NCBI GenBank assembly: GCA_040380855.1
Contig: JBEIIG010000001.1
Coordinates: 62,001 to 126,000, forward strand
Length of the DNA: 64,000 nucleotides
Origin: VFMC01 sp040380855
GTDB lineage: Bacteria > Actinomycetota > Acidimicrobiia > Acidimicrobiales > Ilumatobacteraceae
Direction of reading: 5' to 3'
Part shown: piece by piece, positions 7,803 to 17,564 of the stretch
Numbering within the stretch: position 1 is the stretch's first letter
How the letters are laid out: every line of letters begins with the position of its first letter
The notes under the pieces: generated by a model
Told to the model about the DNA's origin: nothing
Databases searched by the model: none
What the model saw: the letters and a program-made list of their open reading frames with translations, nothing else
Position numbers and translations under genes: made by a program

Positions 7803-8531
7803 CTAGCGGCCCTGGAAGTGCGCCTGGCGCTTCTCGAGGAACGCGGTGCGGCCCTCGACCGCGTCGGCGCTGGCCCACGCCGCCTCGCGGGCCTGCTCGA
7901 ACAGCGCGTCGAACGCAGGTGCCGCCCCGGCGCGCTCGAGGCCCAGCTTGTGCGCCACGATGGTGAGCGGCGCCAGTCGCGCCAGCTCGGCGGCCCACAC
8001 GAGCGCATCGGCCAACTCGCCCAAGCGGTGCACACCGCCGGTGTGGTGCAGCTGCTCGCCGCGAACGGTGACCGCACCGAGCAGCATCGCCCGCGCCGTC
8101 GACCAGCCGAACTCGCGCGCCACCCGTTCGATCGTCCACCGATCGACAGCCAGCCCCAGCAGGGCAGCCGGGATGCCGAACACACTCGTCGGGGTGGCGA
8201 TGCGCAGATCGCAGGCAACCGCCAATTGCGTTCCTGCGCCCAGCGCCGGGCCGTCGATCGCAGCGAGCGTGATGGCCGGCAACTCGGTGAAACCACGCAG
8301 CGCAGCCACCAGCGCAGTGACGAACTCGCCGTCCTCCACGCCCGTGAGGTCGGCACCCGCGCTGAACGCGGGCGGGGCACCGGTGAGCACCACCACGCGG
8401 GCACCCCCTTCGGCGGCTTCACGCTGGGCGTCGGCCAGGCCGATCAAGGTGGCATGGTCGACCGCGTTCCGGCGGCTGGGCCGGTCGATGGTGATGACGA
8501 ACACCCGATCGCGCCACTCCACACGTACCAT
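7803..8531 (-). CDS. Enoyl-CoA hydratase/isomerase family protein
   Basis: A 242-residue crotonase-fold protein acting on an unknown acyl-CoA. The CoA-binding and oxyanion-hole regions are present (PPAFSAGADLTG and AAIDGPALGAGTQLAVACDLRIA). Where active hydratases carry a catalytic Glu in an FxxPE-type segment, this protein reads FGIPAALLGLAV, so the first catalytic Glu is missing and a plain hydratase activity is doubtful. The start at 8531 lies six bases after a TACAGT hexamer on the minus strand. It is transcribed divergently from the small membrane protein at 8543. Confidence 0.8.
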   Translation of the reverse strand: MVRVEWRDRVFVITIDRPSRRNAVDHATLIGLADAQREAAEGGARVVVLTGAPPAFSAGADLTGVEDGEFVTALVAALRGFTELPAITLAAIDGPALGAGTQLAVACDLRIATPTSVFGIPAALLGLAVDRWTIERVAREFGWSTARAMLLGAVTVRGEQLHHTGGVHRLGELADALVWAAELARLAPLTIVAHKLGLERAGAAPAFDALFEQAREAAWASADAVEGRTAFLEKRQAHFQGR

Positions 8532-8537
8532 GGCCCG

Positions 8538-8543
8538 ACTGTA
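8538..8543 (-). promoter_or_regulatory. Candidate -10 for the crotonase gene
   Basis: TACAGT (minus strand) six bases before the ATG at 8531. It overlaps the first base of the divergent gene starting at 8543. Confidence 0.45.
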
Positions 8544-8833
8544 TGCCTGCGACGCCGCCCGACCCTCAACCCGCCGTGCGCACCGACGACCCGGTACGCG
8601 TCCGCCGCCGCCAGATCGCCCGCTGGACCGCGCTCGCCAACCGGCTCGGCTACCTCGCCTTCGGCGTGGCCATCGCCGCGTTCGCCATCGGGCTCGTCAC
8701 CGACTTCACCTCGACGGTGGCGTCGATCAGCATCGCCGGGCTGATCGTCGGCTCGGTGCTGCTCGCACCGGCGATCGTGCTCGGCTACGCCATCAAGGCC
8801 GCCGACCGCGACGACGCCGAGCGGGGGCTGTGA
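8543..8833 (+). CDS. Small two-helix membrane protein, unknown
   Basis: A 96-residue protein with a basic N-terminal region (VRVRRRQIARW) and two hydrophobic helices (residues about 36-55 and 62-82), ending in a charged tail (AADRDDAERGL). I do not recognise a family beyond a general actinobacterial small membrane protein. It starts 11 bases from the divergent crotonase gene and is followed 23 bases later by a TetR regulator in the same direction, so the two may be co-transcribed. Confidence 0.75.
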   Translation: MPATPPDPQPAVRTDDPVRVRRRQIARWTALANRLGYLAFGVAIAAFAIGLVTDFTSTVASISIAGLIVGSVLLAPAIVLGYAIKAADRDDAERGL

Positions 8834-8856
8834 CCAGTTAGCCTTCCCCGCCGGTC

Positions 8857-9450
8857 ATGAACACTCGACTCCCGGCCGGCGAGCGGCGCGAACAGATCAT
8901 CGATGTCGCCGTCGCGGTGTTCGCCCGCAGCGGCTACCACGGGGCATCGATGAACGACGTGGCCGAGGCGGCAGGCGTCACCAAGCCGGTGCTCTACCAG
9001 CACTTCGCGTCGAAGCAAGACCTGTATCTGGCGCTCATCGACGACGTCGGCAAGCGGATGATCGACGCCATCGGCAAGGCCACCGCCGGAGCCACCGATG
9101 GCCGCACCCAGACCGAACTCGGCTTTCGCGCCTACTTCCGCTGGGTCGCCGACGACCACGACGGATTCCTGCTGCTGTTCTCCACCCAGGCCAACCGCGA
9201 CGCCGCCGCCACCAAGGCGATCCGAGCGATCACCTCCGAGGCTGCCTCGGCGATCGCTCCGCTGATCGCGATCGAGATCGACCACGAACAGCGACGCACC
9301 CTCGCCCACGGCCTGGTGGGCCTGGCCGAGGGCGTGTCGCGGCGCCTCGTCGAGCGTGGCGACGACTTCGACCCCGACGAACTCGCCCGCCTGGTCGCCA
9401 ACCTCGCCTGGGCCGGCCTACGCGCGGTCGGGCCCGGTCCCAGCCGCTGA
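8857..9450 (+). CDS. TetR family transcriptional regulator
   Basis: A 197-residue regulator. The N-terminal helix-turn-helix is typical (QIIDVAVAVFARSGYHG then MNDVAEAAGVTKPVLYQHFA). The C-terminal ligand-binding part is all helical and does not reveal the effector. The neighbouring small membrane protein and crotonase are possible targets by proximity only. No SD is obvious before ATG 8857; TAGCCT stands 12 bases upstream. Confidence 0.88.
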   Translation: MNTRLPAGERREQIIDVAVAVFARSGYHGASMNDVAEAAGVTKPVLYQHFASKQDLYLALIDDVGKRMIDAIGKATAGATDGRTQTELGFRAYFRWVADDHDGFLLLFSTQANRDAAATKAIRAITSEAASAIAPLIAIEIDHEQRRTLAHGLVGLAEGVSRRLVERGDDFDPDELARLVANLAWAGLRAVGPGPSR

Positions 9451-9508
9451 CACCAGCTCACCGACAGCGTTCGGTCCGACGACGGCGCAGTGGCTCGTGG
9501 GCGCCGCC

Positions 9509-12500
9509 TCAGGCCCGCACAGCGAACCCGCGATAGGTGCGCACGAACCCGGCCTGCTGCAGGACCGCCGCCACCGGCGACGACGGGTCGAGCGCCTCAC
9601 CGTCGACCTTGCGCACCTCGACCGTGCGGGCCCGGCCATCGGTGACGAGGCCGGCCAGTGCGCGGGCCCATGCCGGCCCGGCCCCCGGCCCGTTCGCCTC
9701 GGGGAACAGCACGACATGATGGCCCCGCCGGTCGAACCAGACCAGCGGCCGACCTTGGCTGAGTACCACCAGCGCGCCTGCGCTGCGCGCCGGCCGACCG
9801 CCCGACGTCGGCCAGGCCAGCGAGGCCCCGTAGGGCTGGGCCGGGTCGGTGGCGGCCAGCACCACCGGCGAAGGAACCTCGTCGGGGTGGTGATGCGCAT
9901 CGACGGTGTCGCGCACACCGCGCAGCCGGTCGACGGCCCCGGGCAGGGTGAACTGGGCGGCGCCGAGACCGCTCACGAAGTAGCCGCGGCGGGTCTGGCC
10001 ACGTTCTTCGAGCACCTTCAGCACCCCGTACACCCCGGCGAACCCGCCCACCACGCCTTCGGCGAGCACCCCTTCGCGAGTGACCACACCCTGGCGTTCG
10101 AGCAACTGCAGTGCCGTGGCATGAGCTGCGGCAGTGGTGGTGGGCGCGGGGTGCAGCAGCGGCTCGACGAGGCTCCAGCGGCCGGCACCCGCCGGCGGCC
10201 CCAACCGCGTGAGTCGACCCGGCCGCGGACGGGCCCGGGTGGCACGCGAGGCTGTGGCCCGCGTGACCCCACCGGCCAGGACTGCGCGCAGCGGCGCCAA
10301 CGAGTCGTTGGTGACCTCGCCGGCCCACACCAGGTCCCACAATGCCGCCAGCGTCTCGGCCTCGGTGGCCCCGGGGGCTGCGGCTCGCAACTGCGCCCAG
10401 AAGCTGGCACCGCGCTGGGCCAGCAGGGTACGGATGGCGTCGTGCAGCGGTCCGTCGGGCCGTACGGGCGCCTCGACACCGGGGGTGAGCAGCGGCAGCT
10501 GGTCGGCGAAGTACACCCGCACCCGGCCGTCGCTCGATCCGATCGAGCCGGCGCCCACCCACACGATGTCGCCCGACGTGCACAGTTCGTCGAGGTCGGT
10601 CGGGCGGTACCCGCGCACCCGAGCCGGCAGCACATCGCGCTCGAGGGCGCTGGCCACGAGCGCCGCTCCCTGCAGCAGGCCGAGCGCCTCCACGAGCGCA
10701 TCGACGCCGCGCCGCTCGGCGGGGATGCCGTGCCAACCGAGCAGGAAGCGCGCATAGGCATCGGGTTCGACGGGTTCGACCTCGCGCCGCAGCGCTGCCA
10801 ACGAACGGCGCCGCAACTGGCGCAACACGTCGACGTCGCACCATTCGCGGCTGGCGCCGTCGGGCCGGAACTCGCCGCGCACCACGCGTTCGTCGGCCTC
10901 GAGCGCTGCCAGGGCACCGCTGGCCCGGGTGGCGGTGATACCGAACCGACGGGCCACCTCGTCGGTGAGGAACGGTGCGTGCGTGCGCGCGTAGCGGGCC
11001 ACCAACGACTCGAGCGGCAGCGGCACCGGCTCGGTGAAGGCACGCGGCAACCCGATGGGCAGCGCACAGCCGAGCGCGTCGCGGTAGCGCGCTGCATCGT
11101 CGGCAGCGATGAACCGTGGCTCGTTGGCGACGGCCACCTCGACGGCACGGCGTTCGCGTACCAGCGCCGCCAGCCACTCGTCGCCCGGGCCGTCGCAACG
11201 CAGATCGACCTCGGCCACCGTCAGGTCGCCGACCGTACGCAGCACATCGTGCAACTCGTCGGCACTGCGCGCCCGCCGACCGTCGGCAAGGCGTTGGAGC
11301 TCGAGCTCGAGATCGGCGAGCACACCCGGGTCGAGCAGCTCGCGCAGTTCCTCGGCACCGAGCAGATCGCGCAGCAGGTCGCGGTCGAGCGCCAGCGCCG
11401 CGGCCCGGCGCTCGGCCAGCGGCGCATCGCCTTCGTACATGTACGCAGCGATCCAGTTGAACAACAGGCTCTGCGCGAACGGCGAGGCCTTCGGCGTGTC
11501 GACGCTGACCACCCGCACCGCCCGGCTGCGCACCTGGCCCAGCACCTCGCGCAGCGCCGGCAGGTCGAACACGTCCTGTACACACTCGCGAGAGGTCTCG
11601 AGCAGGATCGGGAAGCTCGGGTACTTCGAGGCCACGGCCAGCAGGTCGGCGGCGCGCTGACGCTGCTGCCACAGCGGGGTGCGGCGATCGGGGCGGCGGC
11701 GCGGCAGCAGCAACGCCCGCGCAGCGCACTCGCGGAACCGAGCGGCGAACAGCGAGGTCGACGGCACTGCGCCGAGCACCAGTTCGTCGACCTCATCGGG
11801 GTCGACGAGCAACTGTTCGAGAGGGATCTCGTCGGCAGCCTCGGGCAGGCGCAGCACGATGCCGTCGTCGCCCCACATCGTCTCGACCGGCATGTCGAAG
11901 CGTTCGACGAGCCGACGTTCGATGGCCATCGCCCAGGGGGCGTGCACCGGGGTGCCGAACGGGCTGAGGATGCAGACACGCCAGTCGCCGATCTCGTCGC
12001 GGAAGCGCTCGACGACGATGGTGCGGTCGTCGGGCACCACCCCGGTGGCCTGGGCCTGTTCGTCGAGATAGCCGAGCACGTTGTTGGCCGCGAACGCGTC
12101 GAGGGCGTAGTCGTGCATCAACTGCCCGAGCGCCTGATCGGCAGGCAGGGCGCGCACCTGACGGTGGAACGCGCCGAGCGCCCTGCCCAGTTCGAGCGGT
12201 CGGCCGGGCCGGTCGCCGTGCCAGAAGGGCATCTTGCCGGGCTGCCCCGGGGCGGGCGACACGACCACTCGCTCGAAGGTGATGTCTTCGATCCGCCAGG
12301 TGGAAGCACCCAGCAGGAACGTCTCGCCGGGTCGGCTCTCGTACACCATCTCTTCGTCGAGTTCGCCCACCCGGGTGCCGTCGGGCAGGAACACGCCGAA
12401 CAATCCCCGGTCGGGAATGGTGCCACCACTGGTGACCGCCAGGCGCCGCGACCCGTCGCGGGCGCGCAGGGTGTCGTTCACCCGGTCCCACACCAACCGC

Positions 12501-14008
12501 GGCCGCAGTTCGCCGAACTCCTCGCTGGGGTAGCGGCCGGCCAGCAGGTCGAGGGTGTTGACGAGCAGGTCGTCGCTGAGTTCGGCGAAGTTCGCGCACC
12601 GGCGCACCAGGCGGCCGATGTCGGCGACGGTGCACTCGGTGGAGATCGACACATGGGCGACGATCTGCTGGGCGAGCACGTCGAGCGGATTGCGGAGGTA
12701 GCGGGTCGACTCGATCGCCCCGTCGATCATCCGCCGCACCACCACCGCCGCTTCCAGCAGGTCGCCCCGGTGCTTGGGGTAGATGGTGCCCTTGCTGGGC
12801 TCGCCCACCGAGTGACCGGCACGACCGATGCGCTGCAGACCGCGACTGACTGCGCCGGGTGACTCGACCTGGATGACCAGATCGACGGCACCCATGTCGA
12901 TACCGAGCTCGAGACTGCTCGTGGCCACGATGCCGCGCAGCACCCCGCGCTTGAGTTCGTCTTCGATGACGACGCGCTGTTCGCGGGCGAGCGAACCGTG
13001 ATGGGCCTTGACGAGTTCGACCGTCGACACCTCGGGTTCGGCGCTGACGACCTCGTCGGCATACAGCTCGTTCAGCTTCGCGGCCAACCGTTCGGCCTGA
13101 CGGCGCGAGTTGGTGAACACGATCGTGCTGCGGTGCTCGAGGATCTGGGCGAGGATGCGCGGGTAGATGCTCGGCCAGATGCTGGTGCGTTGCGCCGTGA
13201 GCGCCACGGTGGCGGGCCCGCTGCGCAGTTCGGTGACCGGTTGACCCAACTCGGCCATGTCTTCGACCGGGATGACCACATCGACCTCGAGCGGTTTGCG
13301 GATGCCTGCATCGATGATGGTGACCGGACGGGGGGTGCCGTCGTCGGCGCGACCGCCGAGGAACCGCGCCACCTCTTCGAGCGGGCGCTGCGTGGCCGAC
13401 AGCCCGATGCGCTGCGGAGGACGCTTGGTGATCTGCTCGAGCCGTTCGAGCGACAGCATGAGGTGCGCCCCTCGTTTGGTGGGCGCCAGTGCGTGGATCT
13501 CGTCGATGATGACCGTCTCGACGTTCACGAGCGTGTCGCGCGCCGACGAGGTGAGCATGAGGTACAGGCTCTCGGGGGTGGTGATGAGCAGATCGACCGG
13601 GCGGCGCACGAGTGCCTGGCGGTCCTTGGCCGACGTGTCGCCGGTGCGCATCGCCACGCTCGGTTCGGTGTAGGCGACACCGAGCCGCTCGGCCGCCAAC
13701 GAGATGCCCAGCAGCGGGGCGCGCAGGTTCTTCTCGACGTCGAAGGCCAGGGCGCGCAACGGCGAGATGTAGAGCACCCGCGTGCGCTGTTTCGGATCGG
13801 GCGGCGGGGTGGTGCCCAGCCGGTCGATGGAGGCCAGGAAGGCCGTGAGGGTCTTGCCCGAACCCGTCGGGGCGCAGATCAGCGTGTGGTCGCCGGCGGC
13901 GATGTGTGGCCAGCCCTGCACCTGGGGTGGTGTGGGCTCGGGGAACGACGCTGCGAACCACGCCCGTACTGCGGGCGAGAAGCGTTCGAGCACCTGATGG
14001 TCGGCCAC
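9509..14008 (-). CDS. lhr: Lhr-type ATP-dependent helicase
   Basis: A 1499-residue superfamily 2 helicase, the usual length of bacterial full-length Lhr (Lhr core plus C-terminal extension), a 3'-5' DNA/RNA-DNA translocase involved in repair. Walker A is APTGSGKT (46-53), the Walker B box is DEIH (169-172), motif III is SATQ (204-207), and motif VI is QRIGRAGHSVG. It is followed by the winged-helix and domain-4 region of the Lhr core and then an approximately 600-residue C-terminal region. GTG at 14008 lies six bases after TAGCCT and there is no ribosome binding site, consistent with a leaderless mRNA. The opposite strand carries a very long open frame, which is only a shadow. Confidence 0.93.
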   Translation of the reverse strand: MADHQVLERFSPAVRAWFAASFPEPTPPQVQGWPHIAAGDHTLICAPTGSGKTLTAFLASIDRLGTTPPPDPKQRTRVLYISPLRALAFDVEKNLRAPLLGISLAAERLGVAYTEPSVAMRTGDTSAKDRQALVRRPVDLLITTPESLYLMLTSSARDTLVNVETVIIDEIHALAPTKRGAHLMLSLERLEQITKRPPQRIGLSATQRPLEEVARFLGGRADDGTPRPVTIIDAGIRKPLEVDVVIPVEDMAELGQPVTELRSGPATVALTAQRTSIWPSIYPRILAQILEHRSTIVFTNSRRQAERLAAKLNELYADEVVSAEPEVSTVELVKAHHGSLAREQRVVIEDELKRGVLRGIVATSSLELGIDMGAVDLVIQVESPGAVSRGLQRIGRAGHSVGEPSKGTIYPKHRGDLLEAAVVVRRMIDGAIESTRYLRNPLDVLAQQIVAHVSISTECTVADIGRLVRRCANFAELSDDLLVNTLDLLAGRYPSEEFGELRPRLVWDRVNDTLRARDGSRRLAVTSGGTIPDRGLFGVFLPDGTRVGELDEEMVYESRPGETFLLGASTWRIEDITFERVVVSPAPGQPGKMPFWHGDRPGRPLELGRALGAFHRQVRALPADQALGQLMHDYALDAFAANNVLGYLDEQAQATGVVPDDRTIVVERFRDEIGDWRVCILSPFGTPVHAPWAMAIERRLVERFDMPVETMWGDDGIVLRLPEAADEIPLEQLLVDPDEVDELVLGAVPSTSLFAARFRECAARALLLPRRRPDRRTPLWQQRQRAADLLAVASKYPSFPILLETSRECVQDVFDLPALREVLGQVRSRAVRVVSVDTPKASPFAQSLLFNWIAAYMYEGDAPLAERRAAALALDRDLLRDLLGAEELRELLDPGVLADLELELQRLADGRRARSADELHDVLRTVGDLTVAEVDLRCDGPGDEWLAALVRERRAVEVAVANEPRFIAADDAARYRDALGCALPIGLPRAFTEPVPLPLESLVARYARTHAPFLTDEVARRFGITATRASGALAALEADERVVRGEFRPDGASREWCDVDVLRQLRRRSLAALRREVEPVEPDAYARFLLGWHGIPAERRGVDALVEALGLLQGAALVASALERDVLPARVRGYRPTDLDELCTSGDIVWVGAGSIGSSDGRVRVYFADQLPLLTPGVEAPVRPDGPLHDAIRTLLAQRGASFWAQLRAAAPGATEAETLAALWDLVWAGEVTNDSLAPLRAVLAGGVTRATASRATRARPRPGRLTRLGPPAGAGRWSLVEPLLHPAPTTTAAAHATALQLLERQGVVTREGVLAEGVVGGFAGVYGVLKVLEERGQTRRGYFVSGLGAAQFTLPGAVDRLRGVRDTVDAHHHPDEVPSPVVLAATDPAQPYGASLAWPTSGGRPARSAGALVVLSQGRPLVWFDRRGHHVVLFPEANGPGAGPAWARALAGLVTDGRARTVEVRKVDGEALDPSSPVAAVLQQAGFVRTYRGFAVRA

Positions 14009-14012
14009 ATGG

Positions 14013-17000
14013 TCAGGCTACGGGGAGGGTGTCGCACTGACGGCGGGCCTCGACGTCTTCGGCGGTGACGCGGATGTACATCCAGTTCACCTCGTGGATG
14101 CCGTCGAGCAGTTCGCGGATCCGGCTCGGGTCGGTGGTCAACTCGCTGGCGATGTACCGGGCTGCCTCGCGTACCTCGATCCCTTCGAAGTCGAGCAGCG
14201 GCTCGAGGATGGTGAGGCCCAAGTCGGCCAGACCGTTCGCGCCCACCAGACGTGCGGCGAACAGGCGCGAGCACATCCCCTCGACCGAATCGGGCGCGAG
14301 GTCGATGACCGTGCCGAACCGCACGGCCGCCTCCTCGATCCGCCCCATCGCCACGAATGTTCGGGCCAACTCGAACTCGGCGAGGTGCCGCTCACCCGGT
14401 TCGGCTTCCGCACACCGGATCTCGGAGAGGCGTAGGTTGCGCTCGAGGCGGGAACCCATACCTCCGGCGTAGCCGACGTGCAGCACCGGGAAGCCCGGCA
14501 CGCGCACCTCCTCGGGCAACGATCCGTCGGGAAGCACGGTCACCTCGTGGATACGGTGCCTCCACCGCATCTGCCGCGGGAAGATCCGCTTGGTCCAGAA
14601 GTACGGCGCGGTCTCACCGGTGGACGCATCGAGCAGGTTGTGGAGCTCGAGGAGGACCGCTGTGTCGTTGGCGACGGTGGGCAGGACCTCACGCAACCGT
14701 GCCTTCGCCCGGGCGTCGCCCGTCAACCGGTCGTCGCCGTCGAAGAAGAGGAACCAGTCACCACGCATCATCGCGCACGCCTCGTTCCGTGCCCGAGCGA
14801 AGTCGTCGTCCCAATGACCGAGACGCACACTCGCACCAAGGCGACGAGCGATGGCCACCGTGTCGTCGGTCGAACCGGTGTCGTAGATGACGATCTCATC
14901 GGCGAAGCCATCGAGTGAACGGATCGCCGCCTCGATGTTGTGCGCCTCGTTCTTCACGATCATCGTCGCCGACAACAGCACGGGGGCGCGGTGGTGGCAC
15001 CACGCCGACGCAATGATCGGCGCCGTCGGCGCGATGTCGCCGACCGTACGCGGGCAACGGGTGAGTCGCGCTGCATCAGCGACCGCGAACACAGCAGGAA
15101 TCGGACTACCGGCTTCGGCCAGTTCGTCGACCCCACGATGACGGATCCGTTCGGCATGCCGCTCGAGTTCCGCCAGCGACGCGTCAGCCCGCGGCGAATC
15201 GAGACCGCACAACGGCCACGGCCCGATGTTCGACGCCGGGACCACGAGCGCCGCCGCTGAATCGAGCCCAGCCCAGAGCGACGTGACGGCGCCGGGCGAG
15301 AGGTAGTCGAGACGACGAGCGTCGATGCACACCGCCGGTCCGGCTGGGAGGCCCGACCACACCGGGTACTCGACGAAGTGCACGCCGCGCAACCGGCGGC
15401 GGGCCTCCTGACGCGCGTCCTTCGGCCCGATCAGGGCGACCACCGGTCGACGGCGAGGCCGCGGGTCGATGGTGCTGTCCGCCTCGACCACCGTCGGGAG
15501 CAAGCGGGACCGGAGTTCACCGACCCGACCGGGCAGCACCCCGGCGACGGCGTCCAGAACGACTTCGACCCGTTCGGGTTCGACCTCGGGCAGCACGGCG
15601 TCGGCTCGCGGCACCTCGACCGGCTCGATCTCGTCGAGCACCAGCGCTGCGAGCAGCCGGTCGGCGACGTCTCCGTAGCCCGCCGTCAGCAACTCCTCGA
15701 GTGGGTCGCCGACGTGGAGGGCACCGGCCTCGGCGAGCACGAAGCGAGCCCGGAAGGCGGCGAAGAAGCCGCCGCGGGCTGCTGGACCCGCCAGAAGGGT
15801 CAGCAGGACCGGTTGCAGGCCGATGTGCGCCCGGAGCACGTCGATGACGTCGACCATCCCGGCGGCAGGCCCCCGCGCCAGGCTGGCAGCGACGCTGTTG
15901 AGTTGGTCGACCGGAAGGCGCGCCGCCAACAGTGCCGCCAGCCGGGTGTCGCCCGCTGCAGCCAGATTGCATGCGGCCCACCAGCAGCGGGGCTGACCGC
16001 ACGGGTCGTCCATTGCCGCAGCGAGGTCGAGCGCTCGGGCCGCATCACCGTTCGTCTGCAGCGCGTACACACGAAGGCTGTCGACCTGATCGGCCGACAC
16101 GAACAGGTATCCGAAGGCGACATCGACGAGTCCGTCGAGCAACCGAATCACCTCGGCGGGTGATGCCGTCGTGGCGATGAGGTAGCGAGCCGCTGCATCG
16201 GCCTCCGGGCTCGTGCCGAGCAGCGGCGCAACGGTGTCGTGCACCATGCTCGCCCCCTCACGTTGGCCGGTGAACATCGCCAACAGGACCCGCGCCACGG
16301 CCACGACTTCCGGGAAGGCGGACGTTCCGATCAGCGCGCGGACGATCCCTTCGAACTGCTCGTGATCCCCAGTTGTCCAGAGCGCGCGTGCCCGCTCGAG
16401 TTCGGCAAGGTCGCGTTCACCGCCGGTCGATGCCTCCACACGTCGCTGCCCGGCGATTCGGGCATTGCGCTCAGTCTTCGCGGTCTGGTCGCCTGCGTAG
16501 CCGCTGTGCCGGACCCACAGACCCTCGAGCTCGATGTCCCGCGGATCGGAACCATCGGCGCACAACGGCAGTTCGTGCACCCGCCGGTGGTACCGCGATG
16601 TCCGGTGCATGATCCGGCGGATCGAGAACAGCGAGCTCAGGTCGCCGGTGAATTCGTCGATCACATTGCGCGCACCGACCTTCACCATCTGATCAGGTTC
16701 GAGGGTCGTGAGCATGCTGCGGACCTCGGCGATCTCATCCGGTGTCGCAACCAGCTCCTCGTCGGCGTCGAGCACCATCACCCATTCCGAACGCGCCATC
16801 GCGATCGACTCGTTCCGCGCCCGCGAGAAATCGTCGTCCCAGTAGCCGAGTTGCACCACGGCACCAGCAGCACGCGCCCGTTCCACCGTGTCATCCGTCG
16901 ATCCTGTGTCGTACACGACCACCTCGTCCACCAACCCCGCCACCGACGCGATCGCCCGCTCCACACGACCCGCCTCGTTCTTCACGATCATGAACGCCGT

Positions 17001-17564
17001 CAACAACGGCACCTCACGGTGATGACACCACACCGACCCCACCACCACAGCCTCGACAGCTGCACCACTGACGAGATCACCCACCACCCGCGGACACCCC
17101 ACCAACCGCGACGCATCACCCACCGCGAACACCGCCGGCAACGCCCACGACCCATCCACCCGCGCCTCATCACCACGACCCGCGATCGACACCGCAAACG
17201 CATCCAGCTCATCCACCGACGCACCTGCGAACGGCGCCCCCAACCCACACAACGGCCACGGACCGATGTTCGACGACGGCACCACCGCGGCGCCCTCCAC
17301 ACCAGCAGCACCAGCAGCGCTCAACGCAGCAGCCAACACCCCCACACCACCCGGCGACAGATACACCAACCGCTCCGCATCCACCACCACCGCCGGACCG
17401 GCCGGCAACCCCGACCACCCATCGGCACACACCACATCCGAAGCGATCAACCCCAACAACTCACACGCCCGAGTACGCGCCCCGACACCACCCACCACCA
17501 CCACACCAGCACCAGCACCAGCACCCGCCATCGTCTCCATCGCCATCTCCATCTCCATCTCCAT
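14013..17564 (-). CDS. Duplicated GT2 glycosyltransferase with repeated accessory module
   Basis: An 1183-residue cytoplasmic protein built from two related halves. Each half has a module with WSGLPAGPA (50-58 and 736-744) and SNIGPWPLCGL (98-108 and 778-788), a CHH motif (180-182; 856-858), then a GT2 glycosyltransferase domain (MIVKNEA, YDTGSTDDTV, FxRARNE). The metal-binding triads are DAD (266-268) in the first and DGD (942-944) in the second. The first half continues into helical repeats (residues about 385-690, containing CWWAACNLAAAGDTR); the second half stops earlier. Sugar and acceptor are unknown. The N-terminus is a low-complexity MEMEMEMAMETM encoded by a GGAGAT repeat, so several ATG codons could start translation. 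Codon usage in the first 230 codons is G/T-ending, unlike the rest. Confidence 0.8.
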   Translation of the reverse strand: MEMEMEMAMETMAGAGAGAGVVVVGGVGARTRACELLGLIASDVVCADGWSGLPAGPAVVVDAERLVYLSPGGVGVLAAALSAAGAAGVEGAAVVPSSNIGPWPLCGLGAPFAGASVDELDAFAVSIAGRGDEARVDGSWALPAVFAVGDASRLVGCPRVVGDLVSGAAVEAVVVGSVWCHHREVPLLTAFMIVKNEAGRVERAIASVAGLVDEVVVYDTGSTDDTVERARAAGAVVQLGYWDDDFSRARNESIAMARSEWVMVLDADEELVATPDEIAEVRSMLTTLEPDQMVKVGARNVIDEFTGDLSSLFSIRRIMHRTSRYHRRVHELPLCADGSDPRDIELEGLWVRHSGYAGDQTAKTERNARIAGQRRVEASTGGERDLAELERARALWTTGDHEQFEGIVRALIGTSAFPEVVAVARVLLAMFTGQREGASMVHDTVAPLLGTSPEADAAARYLIATTASPAEVIRLLDGLVDVAFGYLFVSADQVDSLRVYALQTNGDAARALDLAAAMDDPCGQPRCWWAACNLAAAGDTRLAALLAARLPVDQLNSVAASLARGPAAGMVDVIDVLRAHIGLQPVLLTLLAGPAARGGFFAAFRARFVLAEAGALHVGDPLEELLTAGYGDVADRLLAALVLDEIEPVEVPRADAVLPEVEPERVEVVLDAVAGVLPGRVGELRSRLLPTVVEADSTIDPRPRRRPVVALIGPKDARQEARRRLRGVHFVEYPVWSGLPAGPAVCIDARRLDYLSPGAVTSLWAGLDSAAALVVPASNIGPWPLCGLDSPRADASLAELERHAERIRHRGVDELAEAGSPIPAVFAVADAARLTRCPRTVGDIAPTAPIIASAWCHHRAPVLLSATMIVKNEAHNIEAAIRSLDGFADEIVIYDTGSTDDTVAIARRLGASVRLGHWDDDFARARNEACAMMRGDWFLFFDGDDRLTGDARAKARLREVLPTVANDTAVLLELHNLLDASTGETAPYFWTKRIFPRQMRWRHRIHEVTVLPDGSLPEEVRVPGFPVLHVGYAGGMGSRLERNLRLSEIRCAEAEPGERHLAEFELARTFVAMGRIEEAAVRFGTVIDLAPDSVEGMCSRLFAARLVGANGLADLGLTILEPLLDFEGIEVREAARYIASELTTDPSRIRELLDGIHEVNWMYIRVTAEDVEARRQCDTLPVA
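14015..14020 (-). promoter_or_regulatory. Candidate -10 of leaderless lhr mRNA
   Basis: TAGCCT on the minus strand, six bases before the lhr GTG at 14008. It overlaps the last codon of the glycosyltransferase gene upstream. Confidence 0.45.

Noticed and set aside
6215..8422. 735-codon open frame on the minus strand
   Set aside because: Overlaps the sortase and crotonase genes out of frame; Arg/Gly/Asp-rich with no domain.
9356..12862. 1168-codon open frame on the plus strand
   Set aside because: Antisense to lhr, which has all helicase motifs; the product is His/Gln/Arg-rich low complexity.
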